This document shows positions 7,615-16,026 of a stretch of DNA of 37,128 nt, in pieces. Within the stretch, counting starts at the first letter, position 1. Each line of letters starts with the position of its first letter. Where the stretch lies: NCBI GenBank assembly GCA_900315035.1, contig OMXO01000021.1, positions 1 to 37,128 of the forward strand, given 5' to 3'. The position numbers and the translations under genes are program-made. Below the pieces are notes generated by a model. The model was not told the DNA's origin, ran no database searches, and saw only the letters and a list, made by a program, of their open reading frames with translations. The DNA is from an uncultured Prevotella sp. GTDB lineage: Bacteria > Bacteroidota > Bacteroidia > Bacteroidales > Bacteroidaceae.

Positions 7615-9123
7615 ATGATTATGAAAAAAAGACTTATTCACACGTTGTTGGTAACCATTGCCATTGCAATGAGTGCCAATGCTCAACCATCGTGCTGCAA
7701 GGACCAGCAGGAAGGCAATCCTTACAAGAAATATACCGAGAACCTGCCTTTCGCCATGCCTGAGGTAAAAGCGCCAGTCATCCCCGACTATAAGGTGAAC
7801 CTGAAGGACTTTGGCGGTGATTCCACAGGCAGAGCGCTCTGTACCGATGCTTTTGCAAAGGCCATTGACGCACTTGTACAGAAGGGTGGCGGACATCTGA
7901 TAGTTCCTTCTGGCGTATGGCTTACGGGACCTATCGTGCTGAAGAGCAACATCGACCTCCATCTCAAGGCAGGGGCCATCATCCAGTTTGCTGCCGACGA
8001 GACGCTCTATCCCATTATCAAGACTTCGTTTGAGGGGCTTGATACGCGTCGCTGTCAGTCGCCCCTCTCTGCCAATGGTGCGGAAAACATTTCTATTACG
8101 GGTAAGGGAGCCATCGATGGTAACGGTCAGTACTGGCGCCCGGTGAAACGTTCGAAAGTGACCGCCAGCCAATGGAAAGATCTTTTGGCCGTACCTGGCA
8201 GTGTGGTGATGCCAGGCGACTATTGGGCGCCTACAGCCAGCTATGCCAAAGGCCATCAGGGAGCCGACCTGAATGTGCCCACTGCAAAGACCGACGAGGA
8301 GTTTGAGGCGATTCACCGCTTCCTTCGTCCGGTGATGATCAGTCTTGTCTCTTGCAAGAACGTGATGCTCAAGGGTGTTATCTTCCAGAACTCGCCGGCA
8401 TGGAACATCCATCCGCTGATGTGTGAGAATGTGATTATCGACAATATCCTCGCACGTAATCCGAGCTATGCCCAGAATGGTGATGCGCTCGACCTTGAGT
8501 CGTGTAAGAATGCACTGATCGTGAACTCGCGTTTCGATGCTGGCGACGATGGTATCTGCATTAAAAGCGGTAAGGATGCCGATGGTCGTAAACGTGGCAT
8601 TCCTTGTGAGAACGTGGTTGTCGATGGCTGTACGGTTTTTGCCGGTCATGGTGGTTTCGTGGTTGGCTCGGAGATGAGCGGCGGTGTCCGTAATTTCAAG
8701 GTTCAGGATTGTCAGTTCCTGGGTACTGATGTCGGTCTGCGATTCAAGAGCACCCGTGGTCGTGGTGGTATTGTGGAGAATATCTTTATCGACAATATCT
8801 CGATGATGGATATTAAGACAGATGCCATTACATTCAATATGTATTATGGTGGTAAGTCGGTAGCAGAGATGATTGCCGATGGTGACAAACCAGATAACAC
8901 CACGAAAAAGCCGGTGGACGAGACGACCCCTATCTTCCGCAATATTGATATTCAGAATGTGGTCTGTAACGGTGCCGGACGCGCTATGGAGTTCAACGGC
9001 TTGCCAGAGATGCCGATGGATGGTATCAATCTGAAGAACATCACCATCCGTGCCAAGCAGGACGCCACTTTCACCAACTGCACCAACATCAAAAAGGAGA
9101 ACGTGAAAGTCGTTGTAGAATAG
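7615..9123 (+). CDS. Glycoside hydrolase family 28 protein (polygalacturonase-like)
   Basis: A secreted protein of 502 residues with a signal peptide (residues 1 to about 25, cleavage near SANA|QPS) and a right-handed beta-helix. The GH28 catalytic set is visible: NGDALDLES, AGDDGICIKSG (Asp311/Asp312), GHGGFVVGSEM (His345) and RFKSTRGRGG. GH28 enzymes hydrolyse galacturonan of pectin by inversion, often as exo-enzymes in Bacteroidetes, fitting life on plant fibre. No SusC/SusD pair is near, so this is not part of a visible polysaccharide utilisation locus. An alternative start two codons in (7621) is equally possible. It lies 33 nt after folK and may be co-transcribed or have a promoter I could not see. 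Confidence 0.92.
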   Translation: MIMKKRLIHTLLVTIAIAMSANAQPSCCKDQQEGNPYKKYTENLPFAMPEVKAPVIPDYKVNLKDFGGDSTGRALCTDAFAKAIDALVQKGGGHLIVPSGVWLTGPIVLKSNIDLHLKAGAIIQFAADETLYPIIKTSFEGLDTRRCQSPLSANGAENISITGKGAIDGNGQYWRPVKRSKVTASQWKDLLAVPGSVVMPGDYWAPTASYAKGHQGADLNVPTAKTDEEFEAIHRFLRPVMISLVSCKNVMLKGVIFQNSPAWNIHPLMCENVIIDNILARNPSYAQNGDALDLESCKNALIVNSRFDAGDDGICIKSGKDADGRKRGIPCENVVVDGCTVFAGHGGFVVGSEMSGGVRNFKVQDCQFLGTDVGLRFKSTRGRGGIVENIFIDNISMMDIKTDAITFNMYYGGKSVAEMIADGDKPDNTTKKPVDETTPIFRNIDIQNVVCNGAGRAMEFNGLPEMPMDGINLKNITIRAKQDATFTNCTNIKKENVKVVVE

Positions 9124-9133
9124 TGATCTACGA

Positions 9134-9163
9134 ATAATCCCCCGCCAGATGGCAGGGGATTAT
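9134..9163 (+). terminator. Terminator of the GH28 gene
   Basis: A 13-bp stem with one mismatch (9134-9146 with 9151-9163) and loop AGAT. The core matches the hairpin at 2479-2516 read on the minus strand. No long T tract follows; the rpsO terminator is only 11 nt away. Confidence 0.65.
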
Positions 9164-9174
9164 ACATGCAAGAA

Positions 9175-9199
9175 AAAGCCTCGCTCATTGCGAGGCTTT
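9175..9199 (-). terminator. Terminator of rpsO
   Basis: A perfect 10-bp stem (9175-9184 with 9190-9199) with a five-base loop. On the minus strand it is followed by a run of Ts, as expected for an intrinsic terminator ten bases after the rpsO stop. Confidence 0.85.
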
Positions 9200-9208
9200 A
9201 TTGTTTGC

Positions 9209-9478
9209 TTACTTACGAAGACCGAGGGCCTTGACGATAGCACGATAACGATTGATATCGTTATTGTAGAGGTACTTCAGCAGTTTACGGCGCTTACCTA
9301 CGAGCATAGTCAGCGAACGGGCTGTGTTGTGATCCTTGTGATTCTTCTTCAGGTGCTCAGTCAGGTGAGAGATACGGTAAGAGAAGAGGGCAATCTGAGC
9401 CTCTGCTGAACCAGTATCAGTAGCGCTCTTGCCATACTGACCGAAGATCTCTTCCTTTTTTGCTTTGTCTAAATACAT
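9209..9478 (-). CDS. rpsO: 30S ribosomal protein S15
   Basis: A protein of 89 residues, the normal length of S15, which binds 16S rRNA in the platform of the small subunit. The family signature is clear: the TGSAEAQIALFSYRISHLTEHLKKNHKDHNTARSL stretch region and the C-terminal GKRRKLLKYLYNNDINRYRAIVKALGLRK region. ATG at 9478 was chosen because S15 proteins begin close to MYLDKAKKEEIF; the upstream in-frame ATG would add an unlikely leader. Its promoter lies about 110 nt upstream, leaving a long 5' UTR, which in other bacteria holds S15 autoregulatory RNA. Confidence 0.97.
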   Translation of the reverse strand: MYLDKAKKEEIFGQYGKSATDTGSAEAQIALFSYRISHLTEHLKKNHKDHNTARSLTMLVGKRRKLLKYLYNNDINRYRAIVKALGLRK

Positions 9479-9589
9479 AATTGTAATGTGATTAATGTTG
9501 TTTGCAAACACATCTTTCAGACGCTTCTGCCTGCCTAATCACTGGCGGTTTACGTCGTCAGATGCTCCGGATTTTCCGAAATGCGGGTG

Positions 9590-9620
9590 CAAAGGTACAA
9601 CTTTTTTCCGATACTGCAAA
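9590..9620 (-). promoter_or_regulatory. Promoter of rpsO
   Basis: On the minus strand TTTG (9617-9620), a 19-nt spacer and TACCTTTG (9590-9597) match the Bacteroidetes consensus. It is back to back with the typA promoter. Confidence 0.75.
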
Positions 9621-9639
9621 CTTTTTCGAAAATTATTCG

Positions 9640-9647
9640 TACCTTTG
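9640..9647 (+). promoter_or_regulatory. -7 element of the typA promoter
   Basis: TACCTTTG followed by CACC lies 23 nt before the typA ATG. I see no clean TTTG at the expected -33 position, which is shared with the rpsO promoter. Confidence 0.6.
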
Positions 9648-9670
9648 CACCCGTTTTTAAGTAAATAGGT

Positions 9671-11473
9671 ATGCAGGATATCAGAAATATCGCAATTATT
9701 GCGCATGTGGACCATGGTAAGACGACCTTGGTCGATAAGATGATGCTCGCCGGGAATCTCTTCCGTGAGGGACAGAATCTCAGCAATCAGGTACTCGATG
9801 CTAACGACTTGGAGCGTGAGCGTGGAATCACCATTCTCTCGAAGAACGTCAGCATTAACTGGAAAGGAACGAAGATTAATATTATTGATACTCCGGGACA
9901 CTCCGACTTCGGCGGTGAGGTAGAGCGTGTGTTGAATATGGCCGACGGCTGTCTGTTGCTCGTCGATGCCTTCGAAGGCCCGATGCCCCAGACGCGCTTT
10001 GTGTTGCAGAAAGCCCTGCAGATTGGCCTCAAACCCATTGTGGTGGTCAATAAAGTGGATAAGCCCAACTGTCGTCCAGAAGAGGTCTATGAGATGGTGT
10101 TCGACCTGATGTTCTCTTTGAATGCTACAGAAGACCAACTCGATTTCCCTGTGGTCTATGGCTCTGCCAAGAACGGCTGGATGGGTGAGGACTGGAAGAA
10201 GCCTACCGATAATATCACTTATCTGCTCGACAAGATTGTAGAGGTGATTCCTGCCCCGCAGCAGAATGAGGGTACACCGCAGATGCTGATTACCTCGCTC
10301 GACTATTCGAGCTATCAGGGTCGAATTGCCGTGGGGCGCGTCCACCGTGGTCAACTCAAAGACGGCATGCAGGTAACTATTGCCCATCGCGACGGCTCGA
10401 TGGAGAAGACGAAGATTAAGGAGCTACATACTTTCGAGGGTATGGGACACGTTCGTACAGACAGTGTCGATTGCGGTGATATCTGTGCCGTTATCGGATT
10501 GGAGAAGTTCGAGATTGGCGATACCATCTGCGACTTGGAAAATCCTGAGCCCATGACGCCTATCGCCATTGACGAGCCTACCATGTCGATGCTCTTCATG
10601 ATCAACGATTCGCCCTTCTTCGGTAAAGAGGGTAAGTTTGTGACCTCGCGTCATATCAACGACCGTCTGGAGAAGGAACTGGAGAAGAACCTCGCCCTGC
10701 GTGTAGAGCCTTTCGAGGATTCGACCGATAAATGGGTGGTCTCTGGCCGTGGTGTGCTTCACCTCTCCGTGCTGGTCGAGACCATGCGTCGTGAGGGTTA
10801 TGAGCTTCAGGTAGGACAGCCGCAGGTAATCTATAAGGAAATCGACGGTGTGAAGCATGAACCGGTAGAGGAATTGACCATCAACGTGCCCGAGGAGTTC
10901 TCCTCTAAGATGATTGATATGGTGACCCGCCGTAAAGGTGAGATGACCTCGATGGAGAGTCAGGGTGAGCGTGTGAATATTGAATTCGATATTCCTTCAC
11001 GCGGTATCATCGGTCTGCGTACGAATGTGCTGACAGCCTCTCAAGGAGAGGCCATCATGGCCCACCGCTTCAAGGAATATCAGCCGTATAAGGGCGAGAT
11101 TGAACGTCGTGTCAACGGTTCGATGATCTCGATGGATACGGGTAATGCCTTTGCCTATGCCATCGACAAACTGCAGGATCGCGGTAAGTTCTTCATCGAT
11201 CCGGGCGAGGATGTGTATGCCGGTCAGGTGGTTGGTGAGCATGTCCACGACAACGATCTTGTGGTGAACGTCTGCAAGGCTAAGCAGTTGACCAATGTAC
11301 GTGCTTCAGGTACCGACGAGAAGGCCCGTATTATCCCGAAGACGGTGATGAGCCTGGAAGAGTGCCTCGAGTATATCAAGCAGGATGAGCTGGTAGAGGT
11401 GACGCCGAAGTCGATGCGTATGCGTAAGGTCATCCTTGACCACGATCAAAGGAAAAAGGCAAATAAAGTATAA
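9671..11473 (+). CDS. typA: Ribosome-associated GTPase TypA/BipA
   Basis: A translational GTPase of 600 residues, the standard length. The N-terminal G domain has the P-loop AHVDHGKTT (about residues 10-18), the RERGITI switch I segment, [14 protein letters not shown] and VVNKVDKP. Domains II, III and V and the BipA-specific C-terminus follow ([17 protein letters not shown], then [13 protein letters not shown]). TypA binds ribosomes and helps 50S assembly and growth under stress or cold; it resembles EF-G and LepA but the C-terminus is diagnostic. It is a single-gene unit with its own promoter and terminator. Confidence 0.97.
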   Translation: MQDIRNIAIIAHVDHGKTTLVDKMMLAGNLFREGQNLSNQVLDANDLERERGITILSKNVSINWKGTKINIIDTPGHSDFGGEVERVLNMADGCLLLVDAFEGPMPQTRFVLQKALQIGLKPIVVVNKVDKPNCRPEEVYEMVFDLMFSLNATEDQLDFPVVYGSAKNGWMGEDWKKPTDNITYLLDKIVEVIPAPQQNEGTPQMLITSLDYSSYQGRIAVGRVHRGQLKDGMQVTIAHRDGSMEKTKIKELHTFEGMGHVRTDSVDCGDICAVIGLEKFEIGDTICDLENPEPMTPIAIDEPTMSMLFMINDSPFFGKEGKFVTSRHINDRLEKELEKNLALRVEPFEDSTDKWVVSGRGVLHLSVLVETMRREGYELQVGQPQVIYKEIDGVKHEPVEELTINVPEEFSSKMIDMVTRRKGEMTSMESQGERVNIEFDIPSRGIIGLRTNVLTASQGEAIMAHRFKEYQPYKGEIERRVNGSMISMDTGNAFAYAIDKLQDRGKFFIDPGEDVYAGQVVGEHVHDNDLVVNVCKAKQLTNVRASGTDEKARIIPKTVMSLEECLEYIKQDELVEVTPKSMRMRKVILDHDQRKKANKV

Positions 11474-11482
11474 TAAAATGAT

Positions 11483-11514
11483 GTAAAGAGCTCCGCTGTA
11501 GCGGGGCTCTTTAC
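11483..11514. terminator. Terminator between typA and luxS
   Basis: A 14-15 bp stem (11483-11497 with 11500-11514, one G-U pair) with a very short loop, between convergent genes. A short T-rich stretch follows on the plus strand, so it mainly serves typA and may also serve luxS. Confidence 0.75.
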
Positions 11515-11518
11515 GTTT

Positions 11519-12013
11519 CTATGCATCTGCGAAAACCTTACCGTTGTCGAGCGTAATCTGCAGCTTGGTATATTCGCAGTGGAAATCGTTTTGTAGCCGG
11601 TCAAGATAGCGAGCACTCTCCCATTTGCACATGGGAAGGTCGTGCAGCAGATAGTTGCCGCATGACTGTGGTTCTGTGGCAGGCACTTCTGTCTGCTCGA
11701 GTATCCATTGGAGGCACTCGATGGTGAGGCGCCGCATGTCCTCGACGGTGTAATTGCCTGTCATGACGATATACATGCCCGTCAGACAACCCATCGGACC
11801 TACATAGACGACATTGTCTTTCGCCTCAGAGTTTCGGAACCAGGTGGCCATCAGATGCTCGATGCTGTGCATGGCGGCAGGGGCAACGGCCGGTTCCTTG
11901 TTGGGCTCGGTGATACGCAAGTCGAAGGTGGTGAAACCCTTGTCCTCGCGCGAGACATAGATGCCCGGTTTGAGGTGGGTGTGATCAATGGTAAAACTTT
12001 GTATGACTTCCAT
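11519..12013 (-). CDS. luxS: S-ribosylhomocysteine lyase LuxS
   Basis: A protein of 164 residues that splits S-ribosylhomocysteine into homocysteine and DPD, the precursor of autoinducer 2. All active-site residues are visible: HSIEH with His49, Glu52 and His53; GCLTG with Cys76 (catalytic Cys84 in Bacillus numbering); and SCGNYLLHDL with Cys118, the third metal ligand. ATG at 12013 gives the normal length; a longer in-frame start overlaps mtnN. One base separates it from mtnN, its metabolic partner. Confidence 0.97.
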   Translation of the reverse strand: MEVIQSFTIDHTHLKPGIYVSREDKGFTTFDLRITEPNKEPAVAPAAMHSIEHLMATWFRNSEAKDNVVYVGPMGCLTGMYIVMTGNYTVEDMRRLTIECLQWILEQTEVPATEPQSCGNYLLHDLPMCKWESARYLDRLQNDFHCEYTKLQITLDNGKVFADA

Positions 12014-12014
12014 A

Positions 12015-12644
12015 TTAAAGACTTTCGATGAATGTTTTGGTGACTTGGAAAGAGTTCTCGGCGATGGTATCCCAGAAATTGTGATACTGGGAGGCATTGG
12101 TGTCGCGCAGGGGGATATCGCTGATGACACGGAAAGAGATGAAAGGCACTTTGTAGATATGGCACACCTGAGCGATGGCACACGACTCCATATCAACAGC
12201 CTTGGCCTCGGGGAAAAGACTAACTATCTCTGCCATCTTCTCCTTGGTATCCACAAACCAGTCGCCGGTGACAATCAAACCGGGCTTTGCCCCCGTCTGT
12301 TTTGCCTTCTCCAGCAGGTAGGGATCGGCCTGATAGCGGGCGGGGAGCCCCTGTACCTGTCCATAGACGGTGGTCTCGTCGATGGCTTTACCGCAATAGA
12401 CGTCGTGGTAGGTCAGTTCAGAACTCACGACAACATCCTGTAGATTGATGTCATCGCCGTTACCACCGGCACAGCCGCTCGAGATGATGCAGTCGGGCTT
12501 GTACTGACGGATCATCTCCACTGTTTGTATGGCAGCGTTGACGGTGGCAATCCCACTCTTCTGGAGGATTACCTTGTCTTCTGGGAATAATGGACGGAGC
12601 TGCATGAGTTCCTTTTCCATTGCTACAATCATTCCGATCTTCAT
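12015..12644 (-). CDS. mtnN: 5'-methylthioadenosine/S-adenosylhomocysteine nucleosidase (Pfs)
   Basis: A protein of 209 residues that removes adenine from S-adenosylhomocysteine and methylthioadenosine. The family features are the start MKIGMIVAMEKEL (Glu10 or Glu12 as general acid), ISSGCAGG, the ribose-binding VDMESCAIAQVCH and the catalytic Asp in RVISDIP. It makes S-ribosylhomocysteine for LuxS, whose gene starts one base after its stop. The gene lies three bases after the trmH-family gene, so trmH-mtnN-luxS form an operon linking SAM by-product recycling with an RNA methyltransferase that consumes SAM. Confidence 0.95.
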   Translation of the reverse strand: MKIGMIVAMEKELMQLRPLFPEDKVILQKSGIATVNAAIQTVEMIRQYKPDCIISSGCAGGNGDDINLQDVVVSSELTYHDVYCGKAIDETTVYGQVQGLPARYQADPYLLEKAKQTGAKPGLIVTGDWFVDTKEKMAEIVSLFPEAKAVDMESCAIAQVCHIYKVPFISFRVISDIPLRDTNASQYHNFWDTIAENSFQVTKTFIESL

Positions 12645-12647
12645 ATC

Positions 12648-13439
12648 TTACATTCCAAATACATAATTCTGATATTTTGAGTTTCTCTGGCGCACGGCCT
12701 CGTACATCAGGATGGCAGCACTGACGCTGACATTGAGCGAATCGAGGCGCCCCAGCATGGGGATGCGGATGTGCGCATCTGCTGCCTCGCGCCACTGCTC
12801 AGTGAGGCCTGTGGATTCGGTACCCATGACGATGGCAGTAGCTCCATGCATATCGTAGTCGTAATAGTCGTACGAGTCTTGTAGCTGGGCCGTGAGGATG
12901 CGCACCTGGTGCTCCTTGAGGAAGGCGATACAGTCTTTGGAGGTGCAAACGGCCACAGGCACACTGAACACACCTCCGATGCTGGCTCGGATGAGGTTGG
13001 GGTTGTAGAGATCCGTCAACGGGTCGCACACCATGACAGCATCCACCCCTGCAGCCTCTGCCGTGCGCAGGATAGCACCCAGGTTGCCTGGCTTCTCCAC
13101 ACGCTCGAGCACCACCATCAGAGGATTCTCCTTAAGTTTGAGATCCTTCAGACGATGCTGCTTGCATCTGGCCACGGCAATAATACCTTCCGTACTTTCG
13201 CGATAAGCCATCTTTTCGTACACCTGAGGCGTGACGACAATGTGTTCGTCATCGACGGCAATACCTTCGAGGACAAACATCTCCACGATTTCGTAGCCAC
13301 AGGCGATGCAATGCTCGATCTCGCGCTGGCCCTCAACCACGAAAAGACCTTCCTCACGTCGGAGCGACGACTTCTGTTGCAGGGATACCACGTGCTTGAT
13401 ACGGGCGTTTTGTACACTGGTAATGATATTTTCTTCCAT
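12648..13439 (-). CDS. TrmH/SpoU-family RNA 2'-O-methyltransferase
   Basis: A protein of 263 residues. An N-terminal substrate-binding domain (LRREEGLFVVEGQREI type) precedes the SPOUT knot domain with its three motifs: PGNLGAILRTAEAAGVDAV, IVMGTESTGL and IPMLGRLDSLNVSVSAAILMYEA. Enzymes of this family methylate the 2'-hydroxyl of rRNA or tRNA nucleotides using S-adenosylmethionine; the target here cannot be told from sequence. ATG at 13439 begins MEENIITSVQN, the normal family start; the longer reading frame runs into the promoter region. First gene of the mtnN-luxS operon. Confidence 0.93.
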   Translation of the reverse strand: MEENIITSVQNARIKHVVSLQQKSSLRREEGLFVVEGQREIEHCIACGYEIVEMFVLEGIAVDDEHIVVTPQVYEKMAYRESTEGIIAVARCKQHRLKDLKLKENPLMVVLERVEKPGNLGAILRTAEAAGVDAVMVCDPLTDLYNPNLIRASIGGVFSVPVAVCTSKDCIAFLKEHQVRILTAQLQDSYDYYDYDMHGATAIVMGTESTGLTEQWREAADAHIRIPMLGRLDSLNVSVSAAILMYEAVRQRNSKYQNYVFGM

Positions 13440-13447
13440 AATCGCTG

Positions 13448-13455
13448 CAAAATTA
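13448..13455 (-). promoter_or_regulatory. -7 element in front of the trmH-mtnN-luxS operon
   Basis: TAATTTTG on the minus strand, followed by CAGC, with eight nucleotides between its last G and the ATG, the same spacing as at the radical SAM gene. A matching -33 box is not clear. Confidence 0.5.
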
Positions 13456-13499
13456 CAAAAAAATCCTCGAAATCCGTGTCGTCCGTGCCTAAAAATTTG

Positions 13500-13507
13500 T
13501 ACCTTTG
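13500..13507 (+). promoter_or_regulatory. -7 element of the yfhO-fkp-GSCFA promoter
   Basis: TACCTTTG followed by CACGC lies 26 nt before the YfhO-family ATG. The sequence TACCTTTGCAC also occurs at the ftsX, rpsO and typA promoters. A -33 TTTG at the ideal distance is not visible. Confidence 0.6.
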
Positions 13508-13533
13508 CACGCAAATAACAAAACTTGCAAGTT

Positions 13534-16023
13534 ATGACATTATTGAAGAAATGCCTGCCCGATGTGTTGGCAGTGCTGTTGTTTGCCGTTCTGGCCTTTG
13601 CTTATTTCTTCCCTGCTGATATTGAAGGGCGCATCCTCTATCGTCATGATGCGTCGGCAGGAAGAGGCGCCGGACAGGAAGGTATCGAATATTTGCAGAA
13701 GACAGGTGAGCGTAGCCGTTGGACCAATGCCTTGTTTGGTGGCATGCCTACCTACCAGATGGCACCCTCGTATGGATCTACCGATCTATTGACGAAGGCC
13801 GTGAATGCCTATCACCTGTGGCTACCCGAAAATGTTTGGTTCGTCTTTGCCTACTTGCTGGGCTTCTATATCCTGTTGCGTGCTTTCGACTTCCGTCAGC
13901 ATCTGGCAGCATTAGGCTCCATTATCTGGGCTTTCTCGACCTATTTCCTCATTATCATCGCTGCAGGTCATATCTGGAAGGTGTGGGCTTTGGCTTACCT
14001 TCCGCCGATGATTGCCGGTCTGGTACTGGCCTATCGCGGCAAGTACCTGTGGGGTCTGTTGCTGACATCGGTGTTTACTGCTTTTGAGATCAATGCCAAT
14101 CATGTTCAGATGACGTATTACTATCTGTTCATCATCGTGGCACTGGTGATAGCCTGGCTGGTAGAAGCAGTGCAGCAGCATCAGATGGCCCGTTTCCTGA
14201 AGGCTACGGCTGTGTGCGCGCTCGGTGCGGCTATCGGTCTCTGCATCAATCTGTCGAACCTCTATCACACCTGGGAATACAGTAAGGAGTCGATGCGCGG
14301 CAAGAGTGAGCTGGTGAAGCAGAACAGCGCCAACCAAACGAGCAGCGGTCTCGACCGTGACTATATCACACAGTGGAGTTATGGCATCGACGAGACGTGG
14401 ACGTTGCTGATTCCTAATACGAAGGGTGGTGCCTCGATGCCGATGAGCATGAGTGAGACGGCCATGAAACATGCCAATCCCGACTATGCGAGCATCTACG
14501 ACCAAATCGGGCAGTACTGGGGAGAGCAGCCTGGTACGTCGGGACCCGTCTATGTGGGGGCTTTTGTGATGTTGCTGTTCATTCTCGGACTCTTTATCGT
14601 GAAGGGTCCTGTGAAATGGGCGCTCCTTGCTGCTACGATTCTCTCAATCCTGCTGTCATGGGGAAGGAATTTCATGGGCTTTACCGACTTCTTCCTCGAC
14701 TATGTGCCGATGTATGCCAAGTTCCGTACGGTGGCCTCGATCCTTGTGATTGCCGAGTTTACCATTCCTCTGCTCGCCATGCTGGCTTTGAAGAAAATCT
14801 ACGATGGCGAAGTGACTAAGGAGAAGTTGAAGGTACCGCTGATCGTCAGTTTTGCATTGACAGGTGGTGTTGCCCTGTTGTTCTCATTGATGCCAGAGAC
14901 ATTCTTCGGCAGTTTTATCTCTTCCAGTGAGATGCGTGCCCTACAGAGTCTCCCTGCAGAACATATCCAACCGCTGATTGCGAACCTCACAGAGATGCGT
15001 CAGGCCGTGTTTACAGCCGACGCCCTGCGCTCGTTCTATATCATTCTGGCTGGTACAGGCATCCTTCTGGCTTGCCTCTACGGGAAGTTGAAGAAAGAAT
15101 ATACCATTGGAATCCTCCTTGTGTTGTGTCTCGTGGACCTGTGGACGGTGAACAAGCGTTACCTCAACGATGAGATGTTCGTCCCGAAGTCAGAGCGTGA
15201 GGCTCCACAGGAGAAGACACAGACCGATGAACTCATCCTGCGTGACGAGACACTGGATTATCGTGTGCTGAACCTCGCTTCGAATACCTTTAACGAAAAC
15301 GAAACCTCGTATTATCATAAAAGTATTGGCGGTTATCATGCAGCCAAGTTGCGTCGCTATCAGGAGATGATCGAGGCTTATATCAATCCTGAGATGCAAC
15401 AACTCTTCAAGGCTGTGGGTGAGGCTGCTGGTGACATGACGCAGGTAAACGGCGACAGCATCTGTCCGGTGCTGAACATGCTGAACACCCGTTACTTCAT
15501 CTTCCCGCTCGAAGGCGGTCAGACCGTACCCATCCAGAATCCTTATGTCTATGGCAATGCTTGGTTTGTCGATCAGATCAGGTATGTAGATAATGCAAAT
15601 GCGGAGTTAGAGGGCATCGCGAAACTCGACCCCCGTCATCAAGCTGTGGCCGATGCCCGTTTCAAGGCACAACTGGGTGAGGCTGTTGTGCAGGATACTG
15701 CCAGTGTGGTGACCATCACCTCCTATGAGCCCAACTGTCTGAAATACGATGTGAATAGTGGCAAGGGTGGTGTGCTCGTGTTCTCAGAGATTTACTATCC
15801 CGGTTGGACGGCTACCGTTGACGGTCAGCCTGCAGAACTGGGTCGTGTGAACTATATCCTCCGTGCTATTCACCTGCAGCCGGGCAAACATCAGGTAGAA
15901 CTGGCTTTCTTCCCGAAGTCTGTCAGTGTGACAGAGACGGTGGCTTATGTTGCCTTTGTCCTCTTGTTGCTTATTGTTGTAGGAATTGTCTTTGTCGAAT
16001 ATCGTCAAAGGAAAAAGGAATAG
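13534..16023 (+). CDS. YfhO-family polytopic membrane protein
   Basis: A large membrane protein of 829 residues with an N-terminal helix (residues 8-27), about a dozen further helices and a soluble C-terminal part ending in one helix (near 797-818). The segments STYFLIIIAAGHIWKVWALAYLPP and YYPGWTATVDGQPAELGRVNYILR are typical of the YfhO family, thought to be GT-C type transferases that glycosylate cell-surface polymers from lipid-linked sugars. Donor and acceptor here are unknown. ATG at 13534 is preferred to an in-frame TTG at 13525. It is followed after three bases by fkp, so a role in surface glycosylation is plausible. Confidence 0.88.
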   Translation: MTLLKKCLPDVLAVLLFAVLAFAYFFPADIEGRILYRHDASAGRGAGQEGIEYLQKTGERSRWTNALFGGMPTYQMAPSYGSTDLLTKAVNAYHLWLPENVWFVFAYLLGFYILLRAFDFRQHLAALGSIIWAFSTYFLIIIAAGHIWKVWALAYLPPMIAGLVLAYRGKYLWGLLLTSVFTAFEINANHVQMTYYYLFIIVALVIAWLVEAVQQHQMARFLKATAVCALGAAIGLCINLSNLYHTWEYSKESMRGKSELVKQNSANQTSSGLDRDYITQWSYGIDETWTLLIPNTKGGASMPMSMSETAMKHANPDYASIYDQIGQYWGEQPGTSGPVYVGAFVMLLFILGLFIVKGPVKWALLAATILSILLSWGRNFMGFTDFFLDYVPMYAKFRTVASILVIAEFTIPLLAMLALKKIYDGEVTKEKLKVPLIVSFALTGGVALLFSLMPETFFGSFISSSEMRALQSLPAEHIQPLIANLTEMRQAVFTADALRSFYIILAGTGILLACLYGKLKKEYTIGILLVLCLVDLWTVNKRYLNDEMFVPKSEREAPQEKTQTDELILRDETLDYRVLNLASNTFNENETSYYHKSIGGYHAAKLRRYQEMIEAYINPEMQQLFKAVGEAAGDMTQVNGDSICPVLNMLNTRYFIFPLEGGQTVPIQNPYVYGNAWFVDQIRYVDNANAELEGIAKLDPRHQAVADARFKAQLGEAVVQDTASVVTITSYEPNCLKYDVNSGKGGVLVFSEIYYPGWTATVDGQPAELGRVNYILRAIHLQPGKHQVELAFFPKSVSVTETVAYVAFVLLLLIVVGIVFVEYRQRKKE

Positions 16024-16026
16024 ATC

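Noticed and set aside
7597-8649. Long open frame (350 codons) on the minus strand
   Set aside because: It lies fully antisense to the GH28 gene, whose motifs are clear. The frame is open because of codon bias in the sense gene and has no recognisable domain.
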